The notes under the pieces: model-generated | The model's input: the letters and a program-made list of their open reading frames with translations, nothing else | The model's database searches: none | Told to the model about the DNA's origin: nothing | Assembly (NCBI RefSeq): GCF_000317535.1 | Contig: NC_019757.1 | Coordinates: 1,835,001-1,899,000 of the forward strand | DNA: 64,000 nucleotides | DNA from: Cylindrospermum stagnale PCC 7417 | Lineage (GTDB): Bacteria; Cyanobacteriota; Cyanobacteriia; Cyanobacteriales; Nostocaceae | Reading direction: 5' to 3' | Position numbers and translations under genes: made by a program | Shown here: piece after piece, positions 9,731 through 19,249 of the stretch | Layout: every line of letters starts with the position of its first letter | Numbering within the stretch: position 1 is the stretch's first letter

Positions 9731-11173
9731 ATGCTTGTAGATGGTGGTATTCTCGCTTTTTTTAGCGCAGCTGCGGTTGTGGTTCATATCTTGGGAATTG
9801 CTCATGCGGCCCATGCGGTGATGAATGTGCGTTCTTCTCAAGGTGCGATCGCTTGGGGTATATCTTTAGTCACCTTTCCTTGGCTAGCAATTCCATTGTA
9901 TTGGATTCTCGGCAGGACTAAATTTCATGGATATAGCGAAGCTTTGCGCTCAGTTTATGACCAACATCATCAACTCGTTGGCCAGACTTACAGTGAACTC
10001 GCTAAATTTAAGGTGGCACTACCAGACAATTTAGCGCCATTGCAAGCGCTGGCTGAGGCTTTTACAGGCACTTCTTTCACCTCAGGCAATGCGGCTGAAT
10101 TGCTGATCAATGGCCAGCAGACCTATGCAGCGATGTTAAATGCGATCGCATCAGCAACAGATTATATTCTACTGCAATCCTACATCGTGGCTGATGACCA
10201 AGCCGGGAACGAGTTTAAGGATGCTTTGATTACCAAGGCAAAACAAGGAATAAACATCTACTTTCTCTACGATGAAATTGGTTCAAACAAACTATCTCGC
10301 TCTTATATTAACTCTCTTCAACAAAATGGAATACAGGCGAGTGCATTCCACACTACCAAAGGCAGAGGCAATCGTCTGCAACTCAATTTTCGCAATCATC
10401 GCAAAATTTTGGTAGTGGATGGTGAAACAGCATTTGTCGGTGGTTTGAATATTGGTGATGAATACTTAGGAAAAAATCCCCGCCTCAGTCCTTGGCGTGA
10501 TACCCACATGATGCTAAAAGGGCCGACTGTCCAAACTTTGCAAGCAACTTTTTTGCAAGATTGGTACTGGGCGAAGCGAAAAGTTCTCGAAGTTAAGTGG
10601 CAGGTAAAAGTTAATCACGAATTTAACCAAACCGCATTTATGCTACCTACAGGCCCCGCAGATAAGCTACCAGCTTGTAACCTCTTTTTCGTTAATTCAA
10701 TTAATCTAGCTCAAACTCGTCTCTGGATTGCCAGCCCTTATTTTGTCCCAGATGAATCAACTTTGTCAGCCTTAAAGTTGGCAGTAATGCGCGGTGTAGA
10801 TGTGCGAATTATTTTACCGAACCGCGCCGATCATTTACTTGTTTATCTATGTTCTTTCTCGTACTACACCGAGCTAGCAACGATTGGTATCAAGCTATTT
10901 CGCTACAGAAGAGGTTTCATGCACCAAAAAATCATCCTCATTGACGATGACATGGCAGGTGTCGGCACTACTAACTTAGATAATCGCTCTTTTTTCCTCA
11001 ATTTTGAAGTAATGGGCTTTGTAACAGGGCATCGCTTTGTTGAAAGTGTCGAGAAAATGTTAGAAGATGATTTGGCTGTCTCTGTTACTGTTGATTTATC
11101 TGAGTACAAAAGAAAACCTTTCTGGTTTAAGTTAGCTGTGAGAATATCTCGGTTAGTCACTCCATTGCTTTAA
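9731..11173 (+). CDS. Cardiolipin synthase-like phospholipase D family protein
   Basis: Two HKD active sites are present: NHRKILVVDGETAFVGG and MHQKIILIDDDMAGVG, each followed by the Asn/Ser-rich family context. Two N-terminal membrane helices (about 5-25 and 35-58) complete the usual cardiolipin synthase plan, which condenses phosphatidylglycerols at the inner membrane. I start at ATG 9731 (480 aa); an in-frame TTG at 9701 would overlap the upstream gene. The ORF is tightly coupled to the EEP gene and converges with the TOPRIM gene 13 bases downstream. Confidence 0.87.
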   Translation: MLVDGGILAFFSAAAVVVHILGIAHAAHAVMNVRSSQGAIAWGISLVTFPWLAIPLYWILGRTKFHGYSEALRSVYDQHHQLVGQTYSELAKFKVALPDNLAPLQALAEAFTGTSFTSGNAAELLINGQQTYAAMLNAIASATDYILLQSYIVADDQAGNEFKDALITKAKQGINIYFLYDEIGSNKLSRSYINSLQQNGIQASAFHTTKGRGNRLQLNFRNHRKILVVDGETAFVGGLNIGDEYLGKNPRLSPWRDTHMMLKGPTVQTLQATFLQDWYWAKRKVLEVKWQVKVNHEFNQTAFMLPTGPADKLPACNLFFVNSINLAQTRLWIASPYFVPDESTLSALKLAVMRGVDVRIILPNRADHLLVYLCSFSYYTELATIGIKLFRYRRGFMHQKIILIDDDMAGVGTTNLDNRSFFLNFEVMGFVTGHRFVESVEKMLEDDLAVSVTVDLSEYKRKPFWFKLAVRISRLVTPLL

Positions 11174-11186
11174 ATTATGCTTTATT

Positions 11187-12146
11187 TTAAGATGCTGATC
11201 GAGAATTGGCAGCTCTTTCAAAATAGGGATTCAACATCCCATTTATCTCTCGAACAATAGGAGAATCTACATTTTTTTCTAACTCCGGTAAAAGTATTTT
11301 CTGAACAAATATTTTATCACTCATATTTTCTATTAAAAGATGTTGAGCAGCTTGTTTACATAACCTTTCTAGTGCTTCCTTACCTCGAAAAAGCCTCTTT
11401 GCTTTAGCAAAATCTAGCGTATTTGGATTATTTAGACAGGATTGCCAAAATTCTTCTTGTAATTTGTCATCAAGCAGAGATTTTAAATGAATTATATTTG
11501 TTTTAGATTCTCTAGCTTTACTAGCTATTTGACTTCTATACCAAGGTTTAATATCTGGTAAAAGCAAAGATGTTGGGTTATCTAAACTAAACCGTAAATT
11601 AGATTTTTCCCTAAATCGGAACTTTAAGCATTGAACTAATTCTTGAATAATAGAGGTTTGAAAATACTGTATTAGCCATTCATCTAGTTTTTCTTTTGTT
11701 AAAGTATTTGTGGTATTTCTTCTAAACGGCTTATCCTGTGATGTTTTAGTAGGTATCTGATTGAAAAGACTAGCTATCGTTTCCGTTTCATCCAACAAAA
11801 AATTTTCCCATTCATGCTTTTGCCAATAAATTATTCTAGCAGCTTTATTTTCAATTAATTTACTATCTGTTTTACCGACTGTTTCATCAACTTGGCTTTG
11901 TGTTCTAAAATCTTTATCTGCAATTGCAATTACTGGTATTGTTTTGTGTAAATTACTTGTTCTATATATAATTTTAGCAAGAGAATTAAAGTTTCCACTG
12001 CCACCTACCTCAAGCACTTCAAAGTTTATATTAGGTAAAATTGTTTCAGAAATCAGTTTATAGATAACTCGATTGATGAATTGAACTTCGGGGCTATTTG
12101 GCTCACCTTCAATTAAGATATACAATAAATCATTCAGAATCTGCAT
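11187..12146 (-). CDS. TOPRIM-like/DUF4435-like effector of a two-gene ATPase module
   Basis: A 319-residue protein encoded directly after an ATPase gene. The N-terminal half has features expected of a TOPRIM fold: LIEGEPNSPE (conserved Glu), AIADKDFR (D-x-D), and then WQKHEWENFLLD, which resembles the R/K-H-E-x-E-N-y-L-L-D element of OLD/PARIS TOPRIM nucleases. The C-terminal half is helical without a known motif. Its start overlaps the ATPase stop as TAATG. By analogy to OLD nucleases, Gabija and PARIS, it is likely the nuclease effector. The fold call rests on motifs only. Confidence 0.7.
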   Translation of the reverse strand: MQILNDLLYILIEGEPNSPEVQFINRVIYKLISETILPNINFEVLEVGGSGNFNSLAKIIYRTSNLHKTIPVIAIADKDFRTQSQVDETVGKTDSKLIENKAARIIYWQKHEWENFLLDETETIASLFNQIPTKTSQDKPFRRNTTNTLTKEKLDEWLIQYFQTSIIQELVQCLKFRFREKSNLRFSLDNPTSLLLPDIKPWYRSQIASKARESKTNIIHLKSLLDDKLQEEFWQSCLNNPNTLDFAKAKRLFRGKEALERLCKQAAQHLLIENMSDKIFVQKILLPELEKNVDSPIVREINGMLNPYFERAANSRSAS

Positions 12147-13228
12147 TATTTTTCTTCCAAATTACCCAAGGTTATAATTTCAAAATCATAAAACATTTCT
12201 GCCACAGTAGGGGAATGAGTAGTAAATATATATTGATTATTTGAATCATCTTCTCGAAGTACTTGAATTAATCTTTTTTGCCAAGTAGGATGCAGGTGTA
12301 GTTCTACTTCGTCGATTAGAACAATAGAATTTTTAGCCGTGTCTGCTGCTAAACCAACCAAAATTCTTAAAATTTGGTGTTCACCTGAACTCATTTGGTA
12401 TAAATCATATTCTATATTATTTTTTTTGAGAATTAGAGCATCAGATGCAGGCCCAGACTCTAAACCTATTAATTTTGAAGGAAAACAAATTTTATTAAAT
12501 AATCTTTGTACTCTCTTCCAGTAGGATTCTCCAAATTTATTTTCATTCCAAGTTACGTCTTTTCGATAATACTCATTCAGCCAAGATAGAACATCACTGT
12601 GTACCTTTTTTTCGTCTTTTTCACGAGTGATATTTTTGAAAAGTCTAACATTCCGTCTTTGATCTAAGTAACAAACACCACCAATTTTATCAAAAATCTC
12701 ATGATCTTGAAGATTTAAAGAAACTGCCTCAGATGCTCTTCCTCGTGCCCCTAGAACTTTAATGGAATTATCTGGTTCATATTTGTAGTCATATAAATTT
12801 TTCCTGGATGTATTAATGTCTAGATTCTTTGGAAAAGTCCAAATTACTTTAACTGGATTATTTAGAGGTGGTTGATTTGCATTAGATAAATCAAAGTGTT
12901 GGCGTAATTCAAGTGAAGAATAAACATTATTTATCGCCTTGGCTTCATCTTTGTCAATTGAATATTCAAACGAAATTTTAGCTATATTTCCTCTACCTCT
13001 AACCAATTGCTGAACATTATACTGCAACCCATCCCTTAACGATGGAGTCGCTGGGTTTTCAAAGACTTTGACTACAACATGAATAGCATCTAGAATGGAA
13101 GTCTTTCCAGATTGGTTTGGTCCAACAATTAAGCTTATAGGTCTAGGACGAGCAAGATAATCTGTAAAATCTAAAGAGATTTTATTAATAGCTCGAAAGT
13201 TTTCTATATCCAATGAGTGTAACTTCAT
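12146..13228 (-). CDS. AAA/ABC-type ATPase (RecF/OLD-like) of a putative defence pair
   Basis: A 360-residue SMC/RecF-like ATPase. Walker A is GPNQSGKTS (about 37-45), the ABC signature is MSSGEHQ, Walker B is IVLIDEVELHLHP, and the switch His is in FTTHSPTVAEM. The start MKLHSLDIENFRAI is typical of the family. It is the first gene of a two-gene operon with the TOPRIM-like gene (one-base overlap). Such pairs sense phage components or DNA ends and release or activate a nuclease. The defence role is inferred from architecture. Confidence 0.82.
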   Translation of the reverse strand: MKLHSLDIENFRAINKISLDFTDYLARPRPISLIVGPNQSGKTSILDAIHVVVKVFENPATPSLRDGLQYNVQQLVRGRGNIAKISFEYSIDKDEAKAINNVYSSLELRQHFDLSNANQPPLNNPVKVIWTFPKNLDINTSRKNLYDYKYEPDNSIKVLGARGRASEAVSLNLQDHEIFDKIGGVCYLDQRRNVRLFKNITREKDEKKVHSDVLSWLNEYYRKDVTWNENKFGESYWKRVQRLFNKICFPSKLIGLESGPASDALILKKNNIEYDLYQMSSGEHQILRILVGLAADTAKNSIVLIDEVELHLHPTWQKRLIQVLREDDSNNQYIFTTHSPTVAEMFYDFEIITLGNLEEK

Positions 13229-13327
13229 ATAGCTGAAAAAATTAACGCTTTCAGTAGAAAGGTGATTAATAATTAATTATCCAGGCATTATCAGACAAAA
13301 GTACTTTGTCAGCCCGTTCATTATTTA

Positions 13328-13351
13328 TTATAGCGTGTATACGCGCTATAA
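13328..13351. promoter_or_regulatory. Palindrome upstream of ilvA
   Basis: Arms TTATAGCG and CGCTATAA surround a TGTATACG centre. It lies in the region between the divergent ATPase and ilvA genes, about 95 bases before the chosen ilvA start. It could be an operator or part of a leader; no regulator can be assigned. Confidence 0.35.
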
Positions 13352-13445
13352 TCGGCGCGATCGCATCCCGCCCAACAAGCCGCAAAACAACTACCCAACT
13401 AGAGTAAAATTAACATCCATCCCCAAATGCCCAACCCTTGACCCC

Positions 13446-14957
13446 ATGTATTGTGATTACCTGGTACAAATCCTGACTGCCCGCGTGTATGATGTTGCCC
13501 AGGAAACACCACTGGATTATGCTCCTAACCTCTCCGCACGGCTGAACAATCAAATCCTGCTGAAACGGGAAGATATGCAATCAGTCTTTTCTTTCAAGCT
13601 GCGGGGGGCTTATAACAAAATGGCAAACCTGCCAGCAGATTTGCTGTCTCTAGGTGTAATCACTGCCTCCGCTGGTAACCATGCCCAAGGAGTCGCCCTC
13701 GGTGCAAGTCGGCTAGGAACGCGAGCAATTATCGTCATGCCGGTCACTACACCCCAGGTAAAGATAGATGCAGTTAGAGCACGGGGGGGAGAGGTGGTAT
13801 TACATGGCAATACCTTTGATGAAGCTTGTATTCACGCCCGACAACTAGAAGCAGAAAAAGGGCTAACCTTTATACATCCTTTTGATGATCCTTATGTAAT
13901 TGCCGGACAGGGAACCATCGGGATGGAAATTCTCCGCCAACATCAACAACCCATCCATGCAATCTTTGTGGCTATTGGTGGGGGCGGCTTGATTTCGGGA
14001 ATTGGGGCTTATGTTAAACGGTTGCGTCCTGATATCAAGATTATCGGCGTTGAACCGGTTGATGCTGATGCGATGTCTCAATCTCTCAAAGCTGGTCATC
14101 GGGTGCGCTTGTCTCAGGTGGGGTTATTTGCTGACGGTGTAGCGGTGCGGGAAGTGGGGGAAGAAACCTTCCGCTTATGTCAGCAGTATGTGGATGAAAT
14201 TATTTTGGTGGATACTGATGCCACCTGTGCCGCGATTAAAGATGTGTTTGAGGATACACGCTCAATTTTAGAACCTGCGGGGGCATTAGCGATCGCCGCT
14301 GCAAAAGTCTACGCCGAACGCGAACAAATTCAAGGACAAACCTTAATCGCCGTTGCCTGCGGTGCTAACATGAACTTTGACCGCCTGAGATTTGTGGCAG
14401 AACGGGCAGAATTTGGTGAACGTCGGGAAGCGATATTTGCGGTGACAATTCCCGAAGAACAGGGAAGTCTGCGCTTGTTTTGTGAATGTATCGGCGATCG
14501 CAATTTAACAGAATTTAACTATCGCATAGCCGACCAACAAGAAGCACATATTTTTGTTGGGGTGCAAATTCAAAACCGGGCTGACGCTGCCAAAATGGTA
14601 GCAAACTTTGAAAACGCCGGCTTAAAAACCCTTGATTTAACAGACGACGAACTGACAAAATTGCACCTAAGGCACATGGTAGGCGGACATTCTCCCTTAG
14701 CGCACAATGAATTACTCTACCGTTTTGAATTTCCCGAACGTCCCGGTGCATTGATGAAGTTTGTCGCTTCTATGTGTCCTGATTGGAATATCAGCCTATT
14801 TCACTACCGCAACAACGGCTCAGACTACGGGCGAATTGTGGTAGGAATGCAAGTTCCGCCCCACGAGATGGAAGAGTGGCAGGCATTTCTCGATACTCTC
14901 GGCTATCGCTACTGGGATGAAAGCCAGAATCCTGCATATAAGCTGTTTTTGGGATGA
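13446..14957 (+). CDS. ilvA: Threonine ammonia-lyase, biosynthetic
   Basis: PLP enzyme that deaminates threonine to 2-oxobutyrate, the first step of isoleucine synthesis. The PLP lysine is in SFKLRGAYNKM (about residue 51) and the phosphate-binding loop is GGGGLISGIG. Two ACT-like regulatory domains fill the C-terminus (about 320-400 and 420-500), as in isoleucine-inhibited enzymes. I start at ATG 13446 (503 aa) because the protein then lines up with E. coli IlvA; the frame is open upstream from 13335 but that stretch looks non-coding. Confidence 0.93.
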   Translation: MYCDYLVQILTARVYDVAQETPLDYAPNLSARLNNQILLKREDMQSVFSFKLRGAYNKMANLPADLLSLGVITASAGNHAQGVALGASRLGTRAIIVMPVTTPQVKIDAVRARGGEVVLHGNTFDEACIHARQLEAEKGLTFIHPFDDPYVIAGQGTIGMEILRQHQQPIHAIFVAIGGGGLISGIGAYVKRLRPDIKIIGVEPVDADAMSQSLKAGHRVRLSQVGLFADGVAVREVGEETFRLCQQYVDEIILVDTDATCAAIKDVFEDTRSILEPAGALAIAAAKVYAEREQIQGQTLIAVACGANMNFDRLRFVAERAEFGERREAIFAVTIPEEQGSLRLFCECIGDRNLTEFNYRIADQQEAHIFVGVQIQNRADAAKMVANFENAGLKTLDLTDDELTKLHLRHMVGGHSPLAHNELLYRFEFPERPGALMKFVASMCPDWNISLFHYRNNGSDYGRIVVGMQVPPHEMEEWQAFLDTLGYRYWDESQNPAYKLFLG

Positions 14958-14992
14958 TTTTTGATTTCAGGCAAAATCGACCCCTTTGGGGA

Positions 14993-15020
14993 ATTCAAAA
15001 TTCAAAATTCAAAATTCAAA
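14993..15020. repeat. STRR heptamer array, ATTCAAA x4
   Basis: Four exact tandem copies of ATTCAAA followed by a partial ATTAA. This is the short tandemly repeated repetitive class known from heterocystous cyanobacteria. It lies between ilvA and the NADH dehydrogenase gene. Confidence 0.85.
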
Positions 15021-15195
15021 ATTAACATCCCCATAAATAAATTTAGTGCAACGAATCAAACTCAGTGACAGCAGACATATTGAGCACTTTTATGATTTTT
15101 TCAATTGTTCTAAATAAACAGCGACGCTCATCATAATTTTGTTATTTTCTTGTTAAGAATAATTACAAGCCTCTTGACACAAGGAAATATTTTTT

Positions 15196-16524
15196 ATGGT
15201 AGTTTCACTTGAAGAAAATAAGGCACCACATCAGGTTGTAATCGTTGGTGGTGGTTTTGGTGGACTGTATGCAGCAAAGGCTCTGAATGCAGCGAATGTA
15301 AATGTTACTCTCATTGATAAACGCAACTTTCACCTATTTCAGCCGCTTTTATATCAAGTTGCCACAGGTACGCTATCACCTTCTGATATTTCCGCACCAT
15401 TGCGATCTGTATTCAGCAAAAGCAAGAATACAAAGGTGTTGTTAGGAGAAGTAAAGGATATTGACCCAAAAGCGCAACAAGTAACTTTGGGTGATGAAGT
15501 AGTACCTTATGACACATTAATTGTCGCCACAGGTGCTAACCATTCCTATTTTGGTAAAGATAACTGGGAAAAAGTTGCTCCTGGCTTGAAAACTGTAGAA
15601 GATGCGATAGAAATGCGTCGCCGGATATTTGGCGCATTTGAAGCAGCAGAAAAAGAAACTGATCCTGAAAAACGCCGGGCTTGGTTGAGTTTTGTGATTG
15701 TGGGGGGTGGCCCGACTGGTGTAGAATTAGCAGGTGCGATCGCAGAATTGGCATACAAAACTCTCAAAGAAGATTTCCGCAGCATCGACACCTCAGAAAC
15801 GAAAATTTTACTATTACAAGGGGGCCCTCGCATCCTCCCACACATGGCGCCAGAGTTATCGGCATCAGCAGCAGTATCTTTGCAAACGTTGGGTGTAGAA
15901 CTCCACACTCACACCAGGGTGACAAATATTGAAGGTGATATTGTTACTTTCAAGCAAGACAATAAATTTACAGAAATTGCCTCAAAAACTATATTGTGGG
16001 CAGCAGGTGTTCAAGGTTCCCCAATGGGGAAAGTCTTAAAAGAAACTACAGGTGTAGAGTGCGATTACTCTGGGCGTGTAATTGTAGAACCTGACTTGTC
16101 TATCGAGGGTTATGACAACATTTTCGTAATTGGAGATTTAGCTAACTTCTCCCACCAAGATAGTAAAGTCTTACCTGGTGTTGCACCCGTAGCTAAACAA
16201 CAAGGAGAGTATGTAGGTAAACTAATTCAACGACGGCTTCAAGGTAAGACTTTGCCACAATTTAATTACAACGATGTGGGTAGTTTGGCGATGATTGGGC
16301 AAAATTTAGCTGTTGTAGATTTAGGCTTAATCAAACTCACAGGTTTCATTGCTTGGGCATTTTGGCTATTAGTTCACATCTACTTCTTAATCGAGTTTGA
16401 CACTAAATTACTAGTAGTATTTCAGTGGGCGTGGAATTATATCACTCGTAATCGTCGCTCTAGATTGATTACAGGTCGAGAAGCTTTTGTAGAAGCAAAA
16501 ACTGTTAACACTAGCATTAATTAA
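15196..16524 (+). CDS. Type II NAD(P)H dehydrogenase (NDH-2)
   Basis: Single-subunit flavoprotein passing electrons from NAD(P)H to the quinone pool without proton pumping. The FAD motif is VVIVGGGFGGLYAAKAL (about 13-29), the NAD(P) motif VIVGGGPTGVELAGAIAEL (about 166-184), and the second FAD contact IFVIGDLANF. A hydrophobic tail, LTGFIAWAFWLLVHIYFLIE, then anchors it at the membrane as in other NDH-2 proteins. Length 442 is normal. It corresponds to the ndb-type genes of cyanobacteria; which paralogue cannot be told. Confidence 0.9.
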   Translation: MVVSLEENKAPHQVVIVGGGFGGLYAAKALNAANVNVTLIDKRNFHLFQPLLYQVATGTLSPSDISAPLRSVFSKSKNTKVLLGEVKDIDPKAQQVTLGDEVVPYDTLIVATGANHSYFGKDNWEKVAPGLKTVEDAIEMRRRIFGAFEAAEKETDPEKRRAWLSFVIVGGGPTGVELAGAIAELAYKTLKEDFRSIDTSETKILLLQGGPRILPHMAPELSASAAVSLQTLGVELHTHTRVTNIEGDIVTFKQDNKFTEIASKTILWAAGVQGSPMGKVLKETTGVECDYSGRVIVEPDLSIEGYDNIFVIGDLANFSHQDSKVLPGVAPVAKQQGEYVGKLIQRRLQGKTLPQFNYNDVGSLAMIGQNLAVVDLGLIKLTGFIAWAFWLLVHIYFLIEFDTKLLVVFQWAWNYITRNRRSRLITGREAFVEAKTVNTSIN

Positions 16525-17022
16525 CTGTAGCGAACTGCTTTCCCAGCGGCATTTTTGAAACCACATTAACTGCAAATAAGCTGTGATTCTTAGTGTGATT
16601 GGGTTACAGCATTGATGCTGTGGTGGACGTGATGGGGTTAGCGATGACGCTTTTGCTTGATGAGCTAAAATTAGGGCAACGTCGGCTAACCCAAATGGGA
16701 AGCGTCGTAACGCGAATGCTGAGGGAAAAGTCCGCTTCAGCATAATTATAGTTCATTTGTTTTAGATATATGATATTTTATTTGATTGAGTAATAAAGCT
16801 CCGAAAAATTATCTTCGGAGCTTATTCCCAATTCTGAGTAAGTCACTGTGGAAATAAAGCTACCATCTAAAAAAGGTAAAAACTAACTAAAAACGGTGTT
16901 CAAAAATCCGGGAATTAAAGAGTCATAGTATTTGGCAATTTTTCCAAGATTTCAGTGAGTTTGGTCAAAAAATTTTTTTGGCACAATTTAAATTATGAAT
17001 TTTAAATTTTAAATTTCCCCCC
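16525..17022. other. Intergenic region with one hairpin
   Basis: About 500 bases between the NDH-2 gene and rnhA. A strong hairpin is at 16796-16823. The stretch 16550-16745 is GC-richer and holds a minus-strand open frame without recognisable protein character. No gene called. Confidence 0.5.
16796..16823. terminator. Perfect 10-bp hairpin, terminator-like
   Basis: AAGCTCCGAA and TTCGGAGCTT pair exactly around an 8-base loop (AAATTATC). There is no long T-run after it, so classical intrinsic termination is uncertain. It lies about 270 bases after the NDH-2 gene. Confidence 0.5.
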
Positions 17023-17928
17023 ATGTCTACCCAACGCACAATTCAAAGTATCTACACTGATGGCGCTTGCACCGGCAACCCTGGCCCTGGTGGTTGGGCT
17101 GTTGTCGTCTACTTTAATGATGGCTCAGTTCACGAAATGGGAGATCGAGCGTCCCATACCACCAATAATAAAATGGAGATGCAGGCGGCGATCGCAGCTC
17201 TGCAATTTTTGGAAACATCTGGACAAACTGAACCTATCACCCTTTACACCGATAGCGAATATCTGATTAACTGCGTTACCAAGTGGGTAACAGGCTGGAA
17301 AAAGAAAGGTTGGAAAAAGTCAGATGGAAACCCAGTCCAAAACCAAGACCTTTTAGAAACTCTCGACGAACTCAATAGCAAACGAGTAAAATGGCAACAC
17401 GTCCGGGGACATTCTGGTAACATAGGTAACGAGCGTTGTGATGTAATTGCCCGTTCCTACGCCAGCGGCAAAATCCCATCTCTACAACAATTACCCTCAC
17501 CTAATACCCATCAAACTTTACCTCCAGCAACAGAAATAAATGTAGCAAAAGTAGCTGGTTCTGACTTACACTCTTCAATAACTCACAAACAAACACAGGA
17601 AAGCAGTACTTTTGCACCAGACATAACCTTTATGGAACCATCGACGGCACCGTCTGCGACCACAATTGAAGCACAACCTTCTGAAATCAGGGTTTCACAA
17701 CTCCGCAATTTAGTTGAAACTCTCCGAATTGCTGACGAAATTGCTGATAAAGGCTACTTAATCACCAGTTCCGAACTAGCAGATTTAATGGATGTCCACG
17801 CCAGCGCTGTTACGAGTCGGGGAGACCAATGGCGTTGGCGAAACTGGATAGTTTCGCGGGTAAGACGTGAAGGTAATCAAATTCTCTGGGAATTAGAACG
17901 TGGGGATCAAGTAGAGAGCGAGGAATAA
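17023..17928 (+). CDS. rnhA: Ribonuclease HI with C-terminal extension
   Basis: Cleaves RNA in RNA-DNA hybrids. The catalytic domain (1-150) has all active residues: Asp in YTDGACTGNPGPGG (D13), Glu in KMEMQAA (E52), Asp in LYTDSEYL (D77), and the GHSGNIGNERCDVIA loop with the last Asp. A further 150 residues follow. They comprise a low-complexity linker (about 155-225) and a small helical domain, LADLMDVHASAVTSRGDQW, that resembles a winged-helix DNA-binding module. Classical RNase HI is only about 155 residues, so this fused form may tether the enzyme to DNA. Confidence 0.9.
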   Translation: MSTQRTIQSIYTDGACTGNPGPGGWAVVVYFNDGSVHEMGDRASHTTNNKMEMQAAIAALQFLETSGQTEPITLYTDSEYLINCVTKWVTGWKKKGWKKSDGNPVQNQDLLETLDELNSKRVKWQHVRGHSGNIGNERCDVIARSYASGKIPSLQQLPSPNTHQTLPPATEINVAKVAGSDLHSSITHKQTQESSTFAPDITFMEPSTAPSATTIEAQPSEIRVSQLRNLVETLRIADEIADKGYLITSSELADLMDVHASAVTSRGDQWRWRNWIVSRVRREGNQILWELERGDQVESEE

Positions 17929-17940
17929 TCGGCAATAGGC

Positions 17941-17982
17941 AATGACCAATGACCAATGACTAATGACCAATGACTAATGACC
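17941..17982. repeat. STRR heptamer array, AATGACC/T x6
   Basis: Six tandem heptamers (AATGACC, AATGACC, AATGACT, AATGACC, AATGACT, AATGACC). The convergent cruG gene ends inside it: the cruG stop codon (17974-17976 on the minus strand) is made of repeat sequence. Confidence 0.85.
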
Positions 17983-19161
17983 ATACTTTCTCCCCCGCCA
18001 TTCTCGCGGCTGGCGTGCGGCAGATAAGAAGATTCGTAGCACTGCTAAAGGGTCAGCCAAGGGGGAAAGCCAGAACAGCCAACCACCTTTGGCGCTTTGG
18101 CGATCATAAGAAGGTGCGATCGCAAATAACAAAGCAAAACGAATTACTAGCAGAAATATATTCAATGCCAATACTAAGAACTGAGGAGATAACGAAGGGA
18201 CGATAACAGAAGAACTCAAGAGGTAAGCAAGGACAATCAACAGCGGTAAACCCTGAACTGCTGAGAGTAGCCATAAATCTCCCCAAATTTGAGCGCGGGA
18301 AGCAGCATCTTTAAGATCGAGACTGCGTCCCCATTCCTTCCATGTATCCATCGCTCCCTCATACATCCGCACCTTCAGCACTTTTGCACCATCCAAAAAG
18401 CCCACTTTAAAGCCTTGGGTGGCAATATTTCGTGCCAATGTCACATCATCACAAAAAGAACCCCTAGCACTGCTATAACCATCCACAGCCGCTAAAACAG
18501 AGCGCCGACACAAAAAACACTGTCCATTAGCCATCACCCGTTCTGGTTGCTGGGTATTAATCCCAACTGGGTCAAATCGGTAAAGCAGAGTCATCAACAA
18601 AGCCGGTTGTAGCCAGCATTCTCCTGGATACTTGAGAATGAATTGGGGAGATAGGGAAACCAAATCATAGTCTTGTGCTTCGGCAGTTTTGAGCAACCCA
18701 GCAACCAAACCAAAATCAGGTTGAGTGTCAGCATCCATCCCTAAAAACCACTGACTCGCTTCTGAACTAGACAAAAAGCCGTTATGTAACGCCCAAGGAC
18801 GTCCCACCCAACCATTCGGTAAAGGGTCATCTGTGATCAGCCGAAAGCGGGGATCTTTCTGCTGTGCGGCTTTGACTAAGTCAGGTGTACCATCTTGGGA
18901 TTTACTATCAACGACGATAATTTCCCGGACTTCGTAGCTTTGCCGACTTAAGCCAGCCAACAGGGGACTAATCCGCAGCGCCTCGTTCAGTGTAGGAATG
19001 ACAATACTCACGCTACCCAAAAGTTCTTGGGTTGGCTGTTGGGCTTGGACTGGGGGTTGGCGTCTTGGTCCTTGCAACAGTCGCGAAAGCAAAATCGCCG
19101 TTGCTGGTAATTGGATAAGTAGTAATAGAAGAAAAATGGCGCTGATCAAAATAATTAGCAA
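17974..19161 (-). CDS. cruG: Family 2 glycosyltransferase, carotenoid 2'-O-glycosyltransferase type
   Basis: A 395-residue membrane glycosyltransferase. An N-terminal hydrophobic helix (about 3-30) is followed by the GT-A domain with SIVIPTLNEALRI, VVDSKSQDGTPD, LGMDADTQPD (DxD) and the QCFLCRRSVL segment, and by C-terminal membrane helices (about 295-360). It lies directly downstream of cruF, the arrangement known for CruF-CruG, which make 2'-hydroxylated and glycosylated carotenoids (myxol glycosides). The name rests on this pairing plus the family; motif evidence alone says GT2. The gene ends inside an STRR array. Confidence 0.82.
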   Translation of the reverse strand: MLIILISAIFLLLLLIQLPATAILLSRLLQGPRRQPPVQAQQPTQELLGSVSIVIPTLNEALRISPLLAGLSRQSYEVREIIVVDSKSQDGTPDLVKAAQQKDPRFRLITDDPLPNGWVGRPWALHNGFLSSSEASQWFLGMDADTQPDFGLVAGLLKTAEAQDYDLVSLSPQFILKYPGECWLQPALLMTLLYRFDPVGINTQQPERVMANGQCFLCRRSVLAAVDGYSSARGSFCDDVTLARNIATQGFKVGFLDGAKVLKVRMYEGAMDTWKEWGRSLDLKDAASRAQIWGDLWLLSAVQGLPLLIVLAYLLSSSVIVPSLSPQFLVLALNIFLLVIRFALLFAIAPSYDRQSAKGGWLFWLSPLADPLAVLRIFLSAARQPREWRGRKYGH

Positions 19162-19249
19162 ATAAATATCAAAAATATTAACTGAGGTCTGGGAGGGTGC
19201 GGAGTATGCCGCACCTCACATCTCCAGAAGCTACATTAAAGTTGTTGGC

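Noticed and set aside
16411-16743. 110-codon minus-strand frame after the NDH-2 gene
   Set aside because: Overlaps the end of the NDH-2 gene on the other strand and shows no protein-like pattern.
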